Below are positions 26,052-33,435 of a DNA stretch of 43,707 nucleotides, piece by piece (position 1 is the stretch's first letter; each line of letters begins with the position of its first letter). Position numbers and translations under genes: made by a program. Location of the stretch: NCBI GenBank assembly GCA_020532515.1, contig JAJBAY010000007.1, positions 1 through 43,707 of the forward strand. Direction: 5' to 3'. Source of the stretch: Candidatus Cloacimonadota bacterium (GTDB lineage: Bacteria; Cloacimonadota; Cloacimonadia; Cloacimonadales; Cloacimonadaceae). The notes under the pieces were generated by a model, which made no database searches, was not told where the DNA came from, and saw nothing but the letters and a program-made list of their open reading frames with translations.

Positions 26052-28115
26052 ATGAAAAAGAAATATATAATCCTACTGATCCTGGTGGCTATCAGCGCTA
26101 TGGCCTTTGGTACAGACCCTTGGGGTGACCCGGAAATTCTCTATAGTAGTATGACCGTGATGGCCCAAGTGAACATCAATGGCTCTCCCGCTGCTGCTGG
26201 CGATGTTCTGGGAGCTTTTGTAAACGTTCAGGGAGCGCATCAATTGCGCGGCAAAGCGATTGTGTTGGTAGTGGATGGCGTAGCAGGCTGTTTGCTGCAG
26301 ATCTTCACAGAAACAGATGCAGAAGAGCTCCACTTTAGGGTCTGGGACGAAAGCCTTGGTGCCCAATTCGGTGCAGATCAGATTCTGCTCTCTGAGGTGA
26401 ATGCCATTGTGGGCGAATATCCGGATAACTTGTACCAGATCAATGCCAACCATCAGCTCTTGACCGGGGACCCTTGGGAACAGCCCATGGTCCTGCCTGG
26501 AAGCATGACCCTGATGGCTCAGGTGAGCATCAATGATGCTCCTGCTACCGTGAATGATATCCTGGCAGCTTTTGTTACGGTGAATTCTGTAGAGCAATTG
26601 CGAGGTAAAGCGCCGATATCTGTGATAGGTGATGTTCCGGGTTGCCTGCTCCAGATTTTTACAGTAAGTGCCGATGAGGAGATTCGCTTCAAAGTCTGGG
26701 ATTATAGCGCACAACAAATCCGTATCTGTAGCAATATCCTGCTCTCAAAGCCTGATGGCGAGGTCGGCTCCTATCCAGATAATATGTACTTTATCAATCC
26801 CGACGGAGATTATCAGCAAATTGCCCAGCCCAAGATTAGCCCCGCGGGTGGAGAATATGCCATTTCTCCGCAAATCTCTATCACTTGCGCTCAGCTCGGG
26901 GCTATCTTGCGCTACACCACAGATGGCAGCAGTCCCACTATCTCTTCTACCCTATATACCGCGCCCTTTGCTTTGCCAGAGGCTGCGACCACAAATGTAA
27001 GGGCTAAGGCCTTTTTGGACGGATGGTACCCCAGCCTGATTCAATCTGCCACCTTTCAGATCAACGGCCCTGTGGCTACTCCTGTATTCTCACCCGAACC
27101 CGGAACCTATAGCTCTTCGCGCTCTGTGAGCATTACTTGCGCCACCCCTTCGGCTCAGATTCGCTATACCACAAACGGCTCCGACCCTGGCGAAACTTCA
27201 CCCCTTTATCAATATCCCATCAATCTTCCGGCTAATAGCTCTACCACTGTCAAAGCCCGGGCATTTAAACCAAATTGGGGACCCAGCAGCATTGCCACAG
27301 GCTCTTATGTGATCACGGGAACTGTGGTCAGGCCTACCTTCTCACCTTTGGGAGGGGCGTATCTGGATCCTGTGACGGTAAGCCTGCATACTATCACCAC
27401 CGGAGCCCAAATCCGTTATACTACAGATGGCTCGGAGCCCAGCTCTGCTTCCACCCTGTATAGTGCCCCCCTTCAGATTAGCAGCACCTGCACTCTGAAA
27501 GCAAAAGCCTTTTTGGATGCATGGCTACCTAGCGATACTGCCATGGCGGTCTATACCATTGGCGAAAATGTAGCAGTTCCCACCTTTTCACCAGAGGCCG
27601 GCACATATCATACAGATAATCTGTATGTCCAGCTAATCTGCGCCACGCCCTCAGCTCAAATCTATTATACTCTGGATGGCACGATCCCCACTCAGAGCTC
27701 AACTCTGTACAACGCACCCATTGTTATCTCAGGGACTACCCTGGTGAGTGCTCGCGGGTATTATTTGGATTATACCCCCAGTGCTGTCGCTACAGCCCAG
27801 TACACCTATGCGGTAAGCAATCCCACAGACTATCAAACCCCAGAACTTTGCGGTATCAAAGCTGCCTACCCAAATCCTTTCCAAGATCGGCTCACCATTT
27901 CCTTGCAAGTAAAAGACTCTTCTCAGGATTATAAGTTCAAGATCTATAACGTCAAAGGCGCCTGCGTCTATACCAACACTGGCACCGCCAAAGGAAGCTT
28001 TGAGCTTTTCTGGGATGGCCGGGATGCACAAGGCACGAGGCTGCCCAGTGGAATATACCTGCTCAATCTAGTTACACAGGATCAGAAGGCTACTCGCCGG
28101 GTGATCCTGTACTAA
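26052..28115 (+). CDS. Secreted mosaic protein 3 (LRGK modules x2, chitobiase-C repeats x4, FlgD tail)
   Basis: A 687-residue protein with signal peptide 1-20. Two complete LRGK modules stand in tandem (21-135 and 139-251; DPWGDPEILYSSMTVMAQV and DPWEQPMVLPGSMTLMAQV). Four repeats of about 82 residues follow (257-590), each with the pattern P.FSP..G.Y......V.I......AQIRYTTDGS.P......Y..P, matching the chitobiase/beta-hexosaminidase C-terminal domain often found as a spacer on surface proteins. The tail (597-687, YPNPFQDRLTISLQV ... RRVILY) is nearly the same as that of the next gene. No enzyme domain. Start 18 bases after gene 2, with AGAGGAGAG upstream. Confidence 0.85.
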   Translation: MKKKYIILLILVAISAMAFGTDPWGDPEILYSSMTVMAQVNINGSPAAAGDVLGAFVNVQGAHQLRGKAIVLVVDGVAGCLLQIFTETDAEELHFRVWDESLGAQFGADQILLSEVNAIVGEYPDNLYQINANHQLLTGDPWEQPMVLPGSMTLMAQVSINDAPATVNDILAAFVTVNSVEQLRGKAPISVIGDVPGCLLQIFTVSADEEIRFKVWDYSAQQIRICSNILLSKPDGEVGSYPDNMYFINPDGDYQQIAQPKISPAGGEYAISPQISITCAQLGAILRYTTDGSSPTISSTLYTAPFALPEAATTNVRAKAFLDGWYPSLIQSATFQINGPVATPVFSPEPGTYSSSRSVSITCATPSAQIRYTTNGSDPGETSPLYQYPINLPANSSTTVKARAFKPNWGPSSIATGSYVITGTVVRPTFSPLGGAYLDPVTVSLHTITTGAQIRYTTDGSEPSSASTLYSAPLQISSTCTLKAKAFLDAWLPSDTAMAVYTIGENVAVPTFSPEAGTYHTDNLYVQLICATPSAQIYYTLDGTIPTQSSTLYNAPIVISGTTLVSARGYYLDYTPSAVATAQYTYAVSNPTDYQTPELCGIKAAYPNPFQDRLTISLQVKDSSQDYKFKIYNVKGACVYTNTGTAKGSFELFWDGRDAQGTRLPSGIYLLNLVTQDQKATRRVILY

Positions 28116-28146
28116 AACAAAACCTCAGATATTATCTGGAGGAAAG

Positions 28147-30201
28147 ATGAAAAAGCTCTTGTTACTCAGCCTTTGCTGCATGATCGGGCTGGCTTTTGCT
28201 GAAGTCCCTGATTATTACTTTACGCATGCTCCTGATGCTCTGATGACCAGCTATTACGATTACATGATTGGGAGCTACAATTCGCTGCCTCTGCGCACAA
28301 TTCCGGATGCTGCAGGTGGCGGCTATCATCTCACATTTCATGCCAAAACTACCCCAACCGGTGTCCGCAGCGTGTTTCGTGCCCATGTAAACGTAGCAGG
28401 TGCCGTGACTCATTGCACTAAAATCAGCAATACCTTGCTTCCGGAAGGATATCCTGCCGTGGCTGTAGATCCGGTGAGCGGTATCCCCATGTATGCCTGG
28501 CATGCAAACGTGTATGGGGATAGCAGCCCGAAGGTCATGTTTGCATACATTCCTTTAATCAATGGCTTTCCCGACCCCATGTTCGCACCGCAGATCATTA
28601 TTGATAACCCCGTCGCGGTTTCCCCCACAAACGACAATGCATTTATCTGGCCCCAAATTCAGATAGGCCCTTCGCCAAATCCCGATATGAGAAGGGTGTA
28701 TGTGGCTGCCAGCAATTCAATAAGCCATGCCGCAGGCGGAATGCAGAGCCCAAACTTTATGATCGCTTATGCCGATTTTGATACCAATATGCTGACTATG
28801 GGCTATGCCTTATCCTGGAGCTATACCACTGTGCCGGAATTGGATCAGTGGAATACTGATACCCAGGCCTGGCGGCGTCCATTTCTCGCTTTTAACCTTG
28901 ATAGTTCAGGCAATATCTATCTTGCGGGATATCATACCGCCTCCTATTCTAACGGTGATCTTATAGACGAACCTGACCTGGATATATTCATGTGTCCGGA
29001 TTACGGTCAAGGCACCTGGACCAGTTTGACAGATCCCAGCCACATTCCTACCTGGTATCCTGAAGTCTATGAACCCTATGCCCTTACAGAAGGTTTACCT
29101 TTTCCAGAGGATGAGCTGTACTGGGCTATCATGAATTCCAGCCATTTGAATGCGGTTAGCATCGGCGCTGGCAAGATTATCTTCCCCGCCCTTTTCACGA
29201 TTTGCTCAGATGCCGGTGCCTACTATCCTGCTTTTCATACCGTAAAAGCTGTGATCTATGACAGCGCGGAGGACGAATTCGCCATCAAAGAGATCTATCC
29301 CCAGAATGATCCACGAGACGACTATAATGCAGTATTTACCCCTTGGGACTGGCAGCCGCCTTGGGGTGACCCCGAATGGGTATTGGGCGATGATGGAGAA
29401 TATTATCTGGATCTGGCAACACATTTTCCCTTTGCGCACTGGGACGCTTCCTTGCATGACGGTGCGATGATGAACCACTACAATAATCTCAAGGTCTCTG
29501 AAGTCAATGAACAGGGCATGATGGTGGCTGTGTGGCAGAATTCTCAGCGTGCCATGCTTTTAGCTAAATCTGCTGCCCAAAATCCTGACTTGGATGGTTT
29601 TCCAGAAATAATGATCTCTGTATCTCCCAATAGTGGCGATAACTGGAGCGAGCCCATCCGGCTCAACGGTATAGATAATCCAGCCCTGGACGGTATCACG
29701 CCCATGTGGGTCTATCCCGCAGATCTGGTAAAATACATGGGCATGCAAGGCGTAAACAAGATAGGCCGCATCGGGCTGATGTTTTACGATGATTACACTT
29801 GGGGGGCTAATGCTGTCTCTCCACCCGCCCATCCTGTGAATGATGGGGGCAGGGTGATGTTTACCGAACTGCAGATCGTATTTCCAGATTTTCCCATTGG
29901 GATAGACGATCCTACCTATGAAGTTCCGGCAGTTTGTGGCATTTCTGCAGCCTACCCCAATCCCTTCCGAGATCAGCTCAGCATTTCTCTGCAAGTAAAA
30001 GACTCCAATGAGGATTATAAGTTCAATATCTACAACGTCAAAGGGCAATTGGTTCATAGCAGTTCCGGCATCGCAAAAGGCAGTTTTGACCTGAACTGGG
30101 ATGGTCGGGATGCCAAAGGCACGAGGCTTCCTTCCGGAATATACCTGCTTTCCCTTTCCACAAAAGGACAACAAGCTACACGTAAAGTAATCCTATACTA
30201 A
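28147..30201 (+). CDS. Secreted protein 4 (propeller-like paralogue, FlgD tail)
   Basis: A 684-residue protein with signal peptide 1-18 (MKKLLLLSLCCMIGLAFA). Residues about 19-590 match the N-terminal region of the 22689 gene throughout (TSYYDYMIGSYNSLPLR, AHLNAVS-like SSHLNAVS, GLMFYDDYTWGANAVSPP, NDGGRVMFTELQIVFP), and the tail (593-684) matches that of the 26052 gene. It therefore looks like a recombinant of its two neighbours without LRGK or GWN modules. CTGGAGGAAAG before its ATG is identical to that of gene 2. It is last in the cluster and followed by a strong terminator. Confidence 0.85.
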   Translation: MKKLLLLSLCCMIGLAFAEVPDYYFTHAPDALMTSYYDYMIGSYNSLPLRTIPDAAGGGYHLTFHAKTTPTGVRSVFRAHVNVAGAVTHCTKISNTLLPEGYPAVAVDPVSGIPMYAWHANVYGDSSPKVMFAYIPLINGFPDPMFAPQIIIDNPVAVSPTNDNAFIWPQIQIGPSPNPDMRRVYVAASNSISHAAGGMQSPNFMIAYADFDTNMLTMGYALSWSYTTVPELDQWNTDTQAWRRPFLAFNLDSSGNIYLAGYHTASYSNGDLIDEPDLDIFMCPDYGQGTWTSLTDPSHIPTWYPEVYEPYALTEGLPFPEDELYWAIMNSSHLNAVSIGAGKIIFPALFTICSDAGAYYPAFHTVKAVIYDSAEDEFAIKEIYPQNDPRDDYNAVFTPWDWQPPWGDPEWVLGDDGEYYLDLATHFPFAHWDASLHDGAMMNHYNNLKVSEVNEQGMMVAVWQNSQRAMLLAKSAAQNPDLDGFPEIMISVSPNSGDNWSEPIRLNGIDNPALDGITPMWVYPADLVKYMGMQGVNKIGRIGLMFYDDYTWGANAVSPPAHPVNDGGRVMFTELQIVFPDFPIGIDDPTYEVPAVCGISAAYPNPFRDQLSISLQVKDSNEDYKFNIYNVKGQLVHSSSGIAKGSFDLNWDGRDAKGTRLPSGIYLLSLSTKGQQATRKVILY

Positions 30202-30218
30202 ACTTAAAATGATTCAAG

Positions 30219-30250
30219 AAAAGGGGAGAATATATGACTCCCCTTTTTTT
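30219..30250 (+). terminator. Rho-independent terminator of the secreted-protein cluster
   Basis: AAAAGGGGAG (30219-30228) pairs perfectly with CTCCCCTTTT (30238-30247) across a 9-base loop and runs into a T-tract (to 30250), 18 bases after the last stop codon. Confidence 0.92.
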
Positions 30251-30277
30251 ATCGTAGCGCAGAACGCCGTTTCTGCG
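30251..30277. repeat. ATCGTAG-led hairpin element, copy 2
   Basis: ATCGTAG (30251-30257) followed by hairpin CGCAGAA (30258-30264) / TTCTGCG (30271-30277), loop of 6. The lead is the same as at 6071-6077 while the stem sequence differs but pairs again, as expected for compensated structure or for a family of small palindromes. Confidence 0.45.
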
Positions 30278-30485
30278 AAACCTCTATTAGCTTTGCTTCA
30301 ACGCACCACGCAACTGTTTTGACTTTCCCCACTTCTGTTTTGTCTTTCATTTTTAATCTTGCCACCCTGCTTCAGATTTCCTTTTGTCTTTTCCCATCCA
30401 AGCAGGCTACAAGCTATTTCTTATCCAAAAATGAGAGTTACACAGGGGACACAAACTGCGATAGCAGTCTATCCGATCAGCGTTG

Positions 30486-30608
30486 CTTTTGTTTAAACTC
30501 AAAAACGACCCAGGTGAGTTCAGAACACTCTGGCTGAAAACGAGGGTGGAGGACAAGCATTGCCAGCAGGCCACAGCAGAGAAGGTCGTTTTAGAGTCAA
30601 AACAAAAG
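30486..30608. repeat. Imperfect inverted repeat around a 73-base core
   Basis: Arm 30486-30510 (CTTTTGTTTAAACTCAAAAA...) and arm 30584-30608 (GGTCGTTTTAGAGTCAAAAC...) match in 22 of 25 positions as inverted copies. The core shows no ORF. Could be a solo mobile repeat or a structured RNA. Confidence 0.5.
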
Positions 30609-30653
30609 GCTTAGGCGTCAGCTTATCTAGGACGGCACACCCTCAATATTTGC

Positions 30654-30733
30654 ACTTGTCTTTAACGGACTTTCGACTCGAGTTGACTTGAGGCTTCGAG
30701 TCAACTCGAGTCGAAGACCCGATAAAAGCAAGT
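30654..30733. repeat. Palindromic TCGACTCGAG repeat element, copy 2
   Basis: An 80-base hairpin with a perfect 17-bp inner stem (30672-30688 / 30699-30715, TTCGACTCGAGTTGACT and its complement), a 10-base loop and outer arms ACTTGTCTTT (30654-30663) / AAAGCAAGT (30725-30733). In reverse orientation it aligns along its whole length with 6133-6212. Confidence 0.7.
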
Positions 30734-30848
30734 CAAGGTATCAGGGAAGGCCTGGCCTTTCTCCCTTGTTTAGCTTGTTCAGGAGTAGCTGATGGTAAAT
30801 GAATAAGGGCATTTCTACCCCAGAGCTAATTAGAAGGAGACTTCATAT

Positions 30849-32027
30849 CTATACTTCTAACAATCTCTTGCCACTTGCTCTAATAGCTATGGCACCCAAA
30901 GGGGCCGTAATTATAATGGATAATACAGCCAAAGAAAGTATCAAATCTCCAGACGCTACGCCCATTGATAGTGGAACTGCTCCGATTGCTGCTTGGACGG
31001 TAGCCTTCGGTATATTCGCGAATATACAAAATAACTTTTCCTTCTTGTTTAATTCAGTTTTTATAAGAGACAATATCACCCCTATACTTCTGGCTATGAG
31101 ACCTATGAAAATTAAGAGTATTCCTTTGAGACCTGCATCAAGAGCTAAAGCTACATTTACCTGAGCTCCCACTAATACAAACAACAAGATCTCGGCAAAT
31201 ACCCAGATTTTGCTTAGTTTTGAAGCCATTTCCTCTCCGGCTTCAGGCATCCTTTCAAATATTATAAACCCTATTGCCATTACTCCCAAAAGTCCTGCTA
31301 TTTCGATTTTGGATTTAATCAATGTTTCAACTGTCGTGAGTAGAATTGCCGATCCCAGCACATAAAGAATCTTCTCAGTGGCTCTGACCTTGTATCTTCT
31401 AAATATTTTAATAAATACCAGGCCTATTATCACTCCGGCTATCACACCCAAAATAATAGAAAGTGGTATGCTAAATACCTTTACTCCTATATTTATAGAT
31501 GCTCCACTGTACATTCCCATAAATATAGAAAAGACAGTGATTGCGAATACATCATCAATAGAAGATGAAGCCAGGATTAAAGCGGGGATATGCTTTTTTG
31601 TTCCAAGCTCGGTGTCCATGAATGCAAGCATTGAAGGCACTATTACTGCAGGAGATACAGCCGCTATTATGAATCCTAATATGCCTCCTTGAATAAAAGT
31701 AAAATTGAATAATTTCATGGATAGATATGCGATTGTAAGCCCTTCCAATAATCCGGGGATAAAGCTTAAGTTAAGAGCTGGTATGCCTACTTTTTCAAGA
31801 TCCTTTTTATTGATTCCCAATCCTGCCCGCAGAAGAATAACTATTAAAGCTATCTTTCTGAGATCTGATGATGCTATTAAAATCACATCACTCAGTAAAT
31901 CTAATCCATAAGGGCCTATTAAAACTCCAACTAATATCATGCCCAGTAAACCCGGGAGCTTGATCTTTTCAAACAATCTGTTTGCGAAGAGCCCAAGCAA
32001 TATGATGATTGCTAAACTGATTGCCAT
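30849..32027 (-). CDS. Cation:proton antiporter (CPA2/NhaP-like)
   Basis: A 392-residue polytopic membrane protein with about 11-12 hydrophobic segments. The N-terminal LPGLLGMILVGVLIGPYGLD is the conserved first-helix motif of CPA2/Kef-type Na+(K+)/H+ exchangers; LRAGLGINKKDL and DDVFAITVFSIFMG (the Asp-Asp in a mid-membrane helix) agree. It lacks the RCK/TrkA C-terminal domain of KefB/C-type proteins, so it is a short transport-only form. AAGGAATG serves as ribosome-binding site. The gene is visibly AT-richer than the core genes (20 G+C of 60 in bases 31261-31320, against 31 of 60 in 40561-40620), suggesting acquisition. A possible attenuator lies directly upstream. Confidence 0.88.
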   Translation of the reverse strand: MAISLAIIILLGLFANRLFEKIKLPGLLGMILVGVLIGPYGLDLLSDVILIASSDLRKIALIVILLRAGLGINKKDLEKVGIPALNLSFIPGLLEGLTIAYLSMKLFNFTFIQGGILGFIIAAVSPAVIVPSMLAFMDTELGTKKHIPALILASSSIDDVFAITVFSIFMGMYSGASINIGVKVFSIPLSIILGVIAGVIIGLVFIKIFRRYKVRATEKILYVLGSAILLTTVETLIKSKIEIAGLLGVMAIGFIIFERMPEAGEEMASKLSKIWVFAEILLFVLVGAQVNVALALDAGLKGILLIFIGLIARSIGVILSLIKTELNKKEKLFCIFANIPKATVQAAIGAVPLSMGVASGDLILSLAVLSIIITAPLGAIAIRASGKRLLEV

Positions 32028-32040
32028 ATATTCATTCCTT

Positions 32041-32128
32041 AAAAAATAAACTCCTACAAAAGGAGGTTTTCAAATCTCTTTTTGTAGGAGTTATTAGCTT
32101 GGCGCGGTTAAGGTCAACTCCATGACCT
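32041..32128 (-). promoter_or_regulatory. Possible attenuator in the antiporter leader
   Basis: On the minus strand the arm AACTCCTACAAAA (32092-32080) pairs with TTTTGTAGGAGTT (32061-32049), followed by TATTTTTT (32048-32041): a good terminator only about 14 bases before the antiporter start. Just upstream is a hairpin AGGTCA/TGACCT (32128-32111) whose loop carries TGGAGT; GGAGTT at 32121-32116 could pair with AACTCC at 32092-32087 and block the terminator. This is the layout of an attenuator or riboswitch platform; I do not recognise a known aptamer. It may equally be the terminator of an unrelated upstream transcript. Confidence 0.45.
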
Positions 32129-32394
32129 GCAATACTCTTATGGTATCACATCGTAGATCAAATTATGTGTTTTAAAACTTTTACTGTGACGTCTCAACGG
32201 ATGGTATAAATCCCAACCGATACTATGATGCTTATTTGAGAACAGCTTATGCACTCAGTTCTTGCAACTTGACTTTGGTCAAACAAGCTAGTACATGGTT
32301 TTATGTCTTTGTCTTTAGGTCAAGATCTTTTTTGAAATAGCTGTTGTTTGCGCAGGACAAAACCCTGTGGAGACAAAGAAGGTCAGTACTTTAA

Positions 32395-32523
32395 ATGTCA
32401 AAGAATGAACTTGACATATATGGCTACGGTATCAGCTTGGGAAGCATAATGATAGAGAAGGATATCCAATGTTTATGCAAAACTACCGTCGTGAGCAAAG
32501 AGATATTGTTGACTGGGAATTGA
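32395..32523 (+). other. Possible short ORF before the HEPN-like gene
   Basis: ATG 32395 to TGA 32521-32523 gives 42 residues (MSKNELDIYGYGISLGSIMI...) with weak AAGAAGG upstream. A second frame at 32469-32552 (27 residues, containing NYRREQRDIVDWELNLSNQE) looks more protein-like at its end. Both could be pieces of one decayed small gene, such as a partner of the HEPN-like protein. Evidence is weak. Confidence 0.2.
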
Positions 32524-32570
32524 ATCTTTCCAATCAGGAAAATTACGATTGAGCTTTGAAGGAGTCATAA

Positions 32571-33155
32571 ATGAATTTAGAGATTTATAAGCCTGGAACG
32601 GAATATTGGTTTAATGCTAAAATTCCCAGAGGGACAGCGTTATGGACATTGTTATCTGATGGGTACAAAATGGCAGCAGATATACTGGTAAAACACGTAG
32701 AAGATACGCATTCAAATCAAGATTACTTAGTTCACCCAATCAACTTTTTGCTTAGGCATAGCATCGAATTGTATTTAAAGCAGATAATATATTTTGGAAC
32801 TGAGCTACTATCTCATAGTGAAAGGCAACCAAAAGGTCACAATGTATTAAATCTATGGAAAGAAGCAAGAATAATTTTGGAAGAAAGATGGCCTGATGGT
32901 GATAGAAATGTGTTAGAGAAGCATGAGAAAGTACTAAGCGAAATAAATGCAATGGACCCTTCTTCTCAGACTTTCAGATACCATATTGATTCAAAGCTGA
33001 AATCTTATCTTTTACCAGATGGTTGTACCCTGATAAGTATTAAGAACATGGCTATCATTATTTCTGAAACTGGAGAGTTTTTAGAGAACTGTGCATATGG
33101 ATTGCAATGCGAGTTGGATGAAGTTATGTCTAATTATGAGTACATCACAGAGTGA
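32571..33155 (+). CDS. HEPN-like domain protein
   Basis: A 194-residue largely helical protein. INFLLRHSIELYLKQIIYFG (about 59-78) followed by KGHNVLNLWKEARIILE is the usual layout of HEPN-type helical bundles, in which a helix with R-H-x-I-E-x-x-L-K is followed by an H-N/D-L helix. Many HEPN proteins are RNases or toxins; the strict catalytic R-x(4)-H motif is not evident here, so activity is doubtful. GAAGGAG precedes ATG 32571. It is AT-rich and sits within the inverted-repeat-bounded segment, so it is accessory. It could also be a nucleotidyltransferase-associated HEPN without its partner. Confidence 0.6.
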   Translation: MNLEIYKPGTEYWFNAKIPRGTALWTLLSDGYKMAADILVKHVEDTHSNQDYLVHPINFLLRHSIELYLKQIIYFGTELLSHSERQPKGHNVLNLWKEARIILEERWPDGDRNVLEKHEKVLSEINAMDPSSQTFRYHIDSKLKSYLLPDGCTLISIKNMAIIISETGEFLENCAYGLQCELDEVMSNYEYITE

Positions 33156-33435
33156 TTATTCAAAATGCCACTTATACATGAAAGGGGGTTTTATCGTTTA
33201 GCATTGTTGAAAATGACAATAACCCTGTATTTACACCAACCTTTGAGACGTCACTGAGATATTGTCAAGAACTATCTTTAAAAAAAGTACTCCAAATATC
33301 AAAAGCAATCCTGCGATTATGTCAAAGGATCTCACTTGTTACATCAATGTTTAGAGCCTTTTCGATATTTTGCTTGACAGTATGTCAATTCTTTTTACAG
33401 TTGCGTTGTAAACTAAAGATTCAGGAGCAGGAAAT
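33156..33435. other. Spacer before the large regulator
   Basis: Contains the right terminal repeat (33229-33254) and a regulatory palindrome at 33374-33388. A minus-strand frame (33335-33231) of 34 hydrophobic codons starts at a GTG without a ribosome-binding site and runs into the terminal repeat; probably not a gene. Confidence 0.5.
33374..33388. promoter_or_regulatory. TTGACA-GTA-TGTCAA palindrome before the large regulator
   Basis: A perfect 6-bp inverted repeat with a 3-base centre. Its left half is a perfect -35 hexamer, though no convincing -10 follows at 16-18 bases. It lies 47 bases before the start of the regulator and could be an operator, perhaps for autoregulation. Confidence 0.35.

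Larger units (their letters stand above)
30202..30848. other. Repeat-rich intergenic spacer
   Basis: No credible gene. It contains, in order, the terminator (30219-30250), an ATCGTAG-led hairpin (30251-30277), a small CTGC-GATA-GCAG hairpin near 30466, an imperfect inverted repeat (30486-30608) and the second palindromic element (30654-30733), then the 3' side of the antiporter gene. Confidence 0.7.
32028..32570. other. Spacer between antiporter and HEPN-like gene
   Basis: Holds the antiporter leader hairpins (32041-32128), the left terminal repeat (32186-32211), a TTGAC-TTTG-GTCAA palindrome (32269-32282) and short frames before the HEPN-like gene. Nothing longer than 42 codons has a plausible start. 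Confidence 0.6.
32186..33254. mobile_element. 1.07-kb segment with 26-bp terminal inverted repeats and a HEPN-like gene
   Basis: Left end 32186-32211 begins GTGACGTCTCAACGGATGGT; the right end 33229-33254, reverse complemented, begins GTGACGTCTCAAAGGTTGGT. The two agree in 23 of 26 positions. Between them the only sizeable gene is the HEPN-like one; no transposase is present. ACT stands at both edges (32183-32185 and 33253-33255), a possible 3-bp duplication, but it overlaps the right repeat. A non-autonomous transposon-like unit is my reading; two operator sites in inverted order would be the alternative. Confidence 0.5.

Noticed and set aside
30799-31164. Plus-strand ORF over the antiporter 3' half
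   Set aside because: It is a shadow of the antiporter gene on the other strand, whose membrane segments and motifs are clear.
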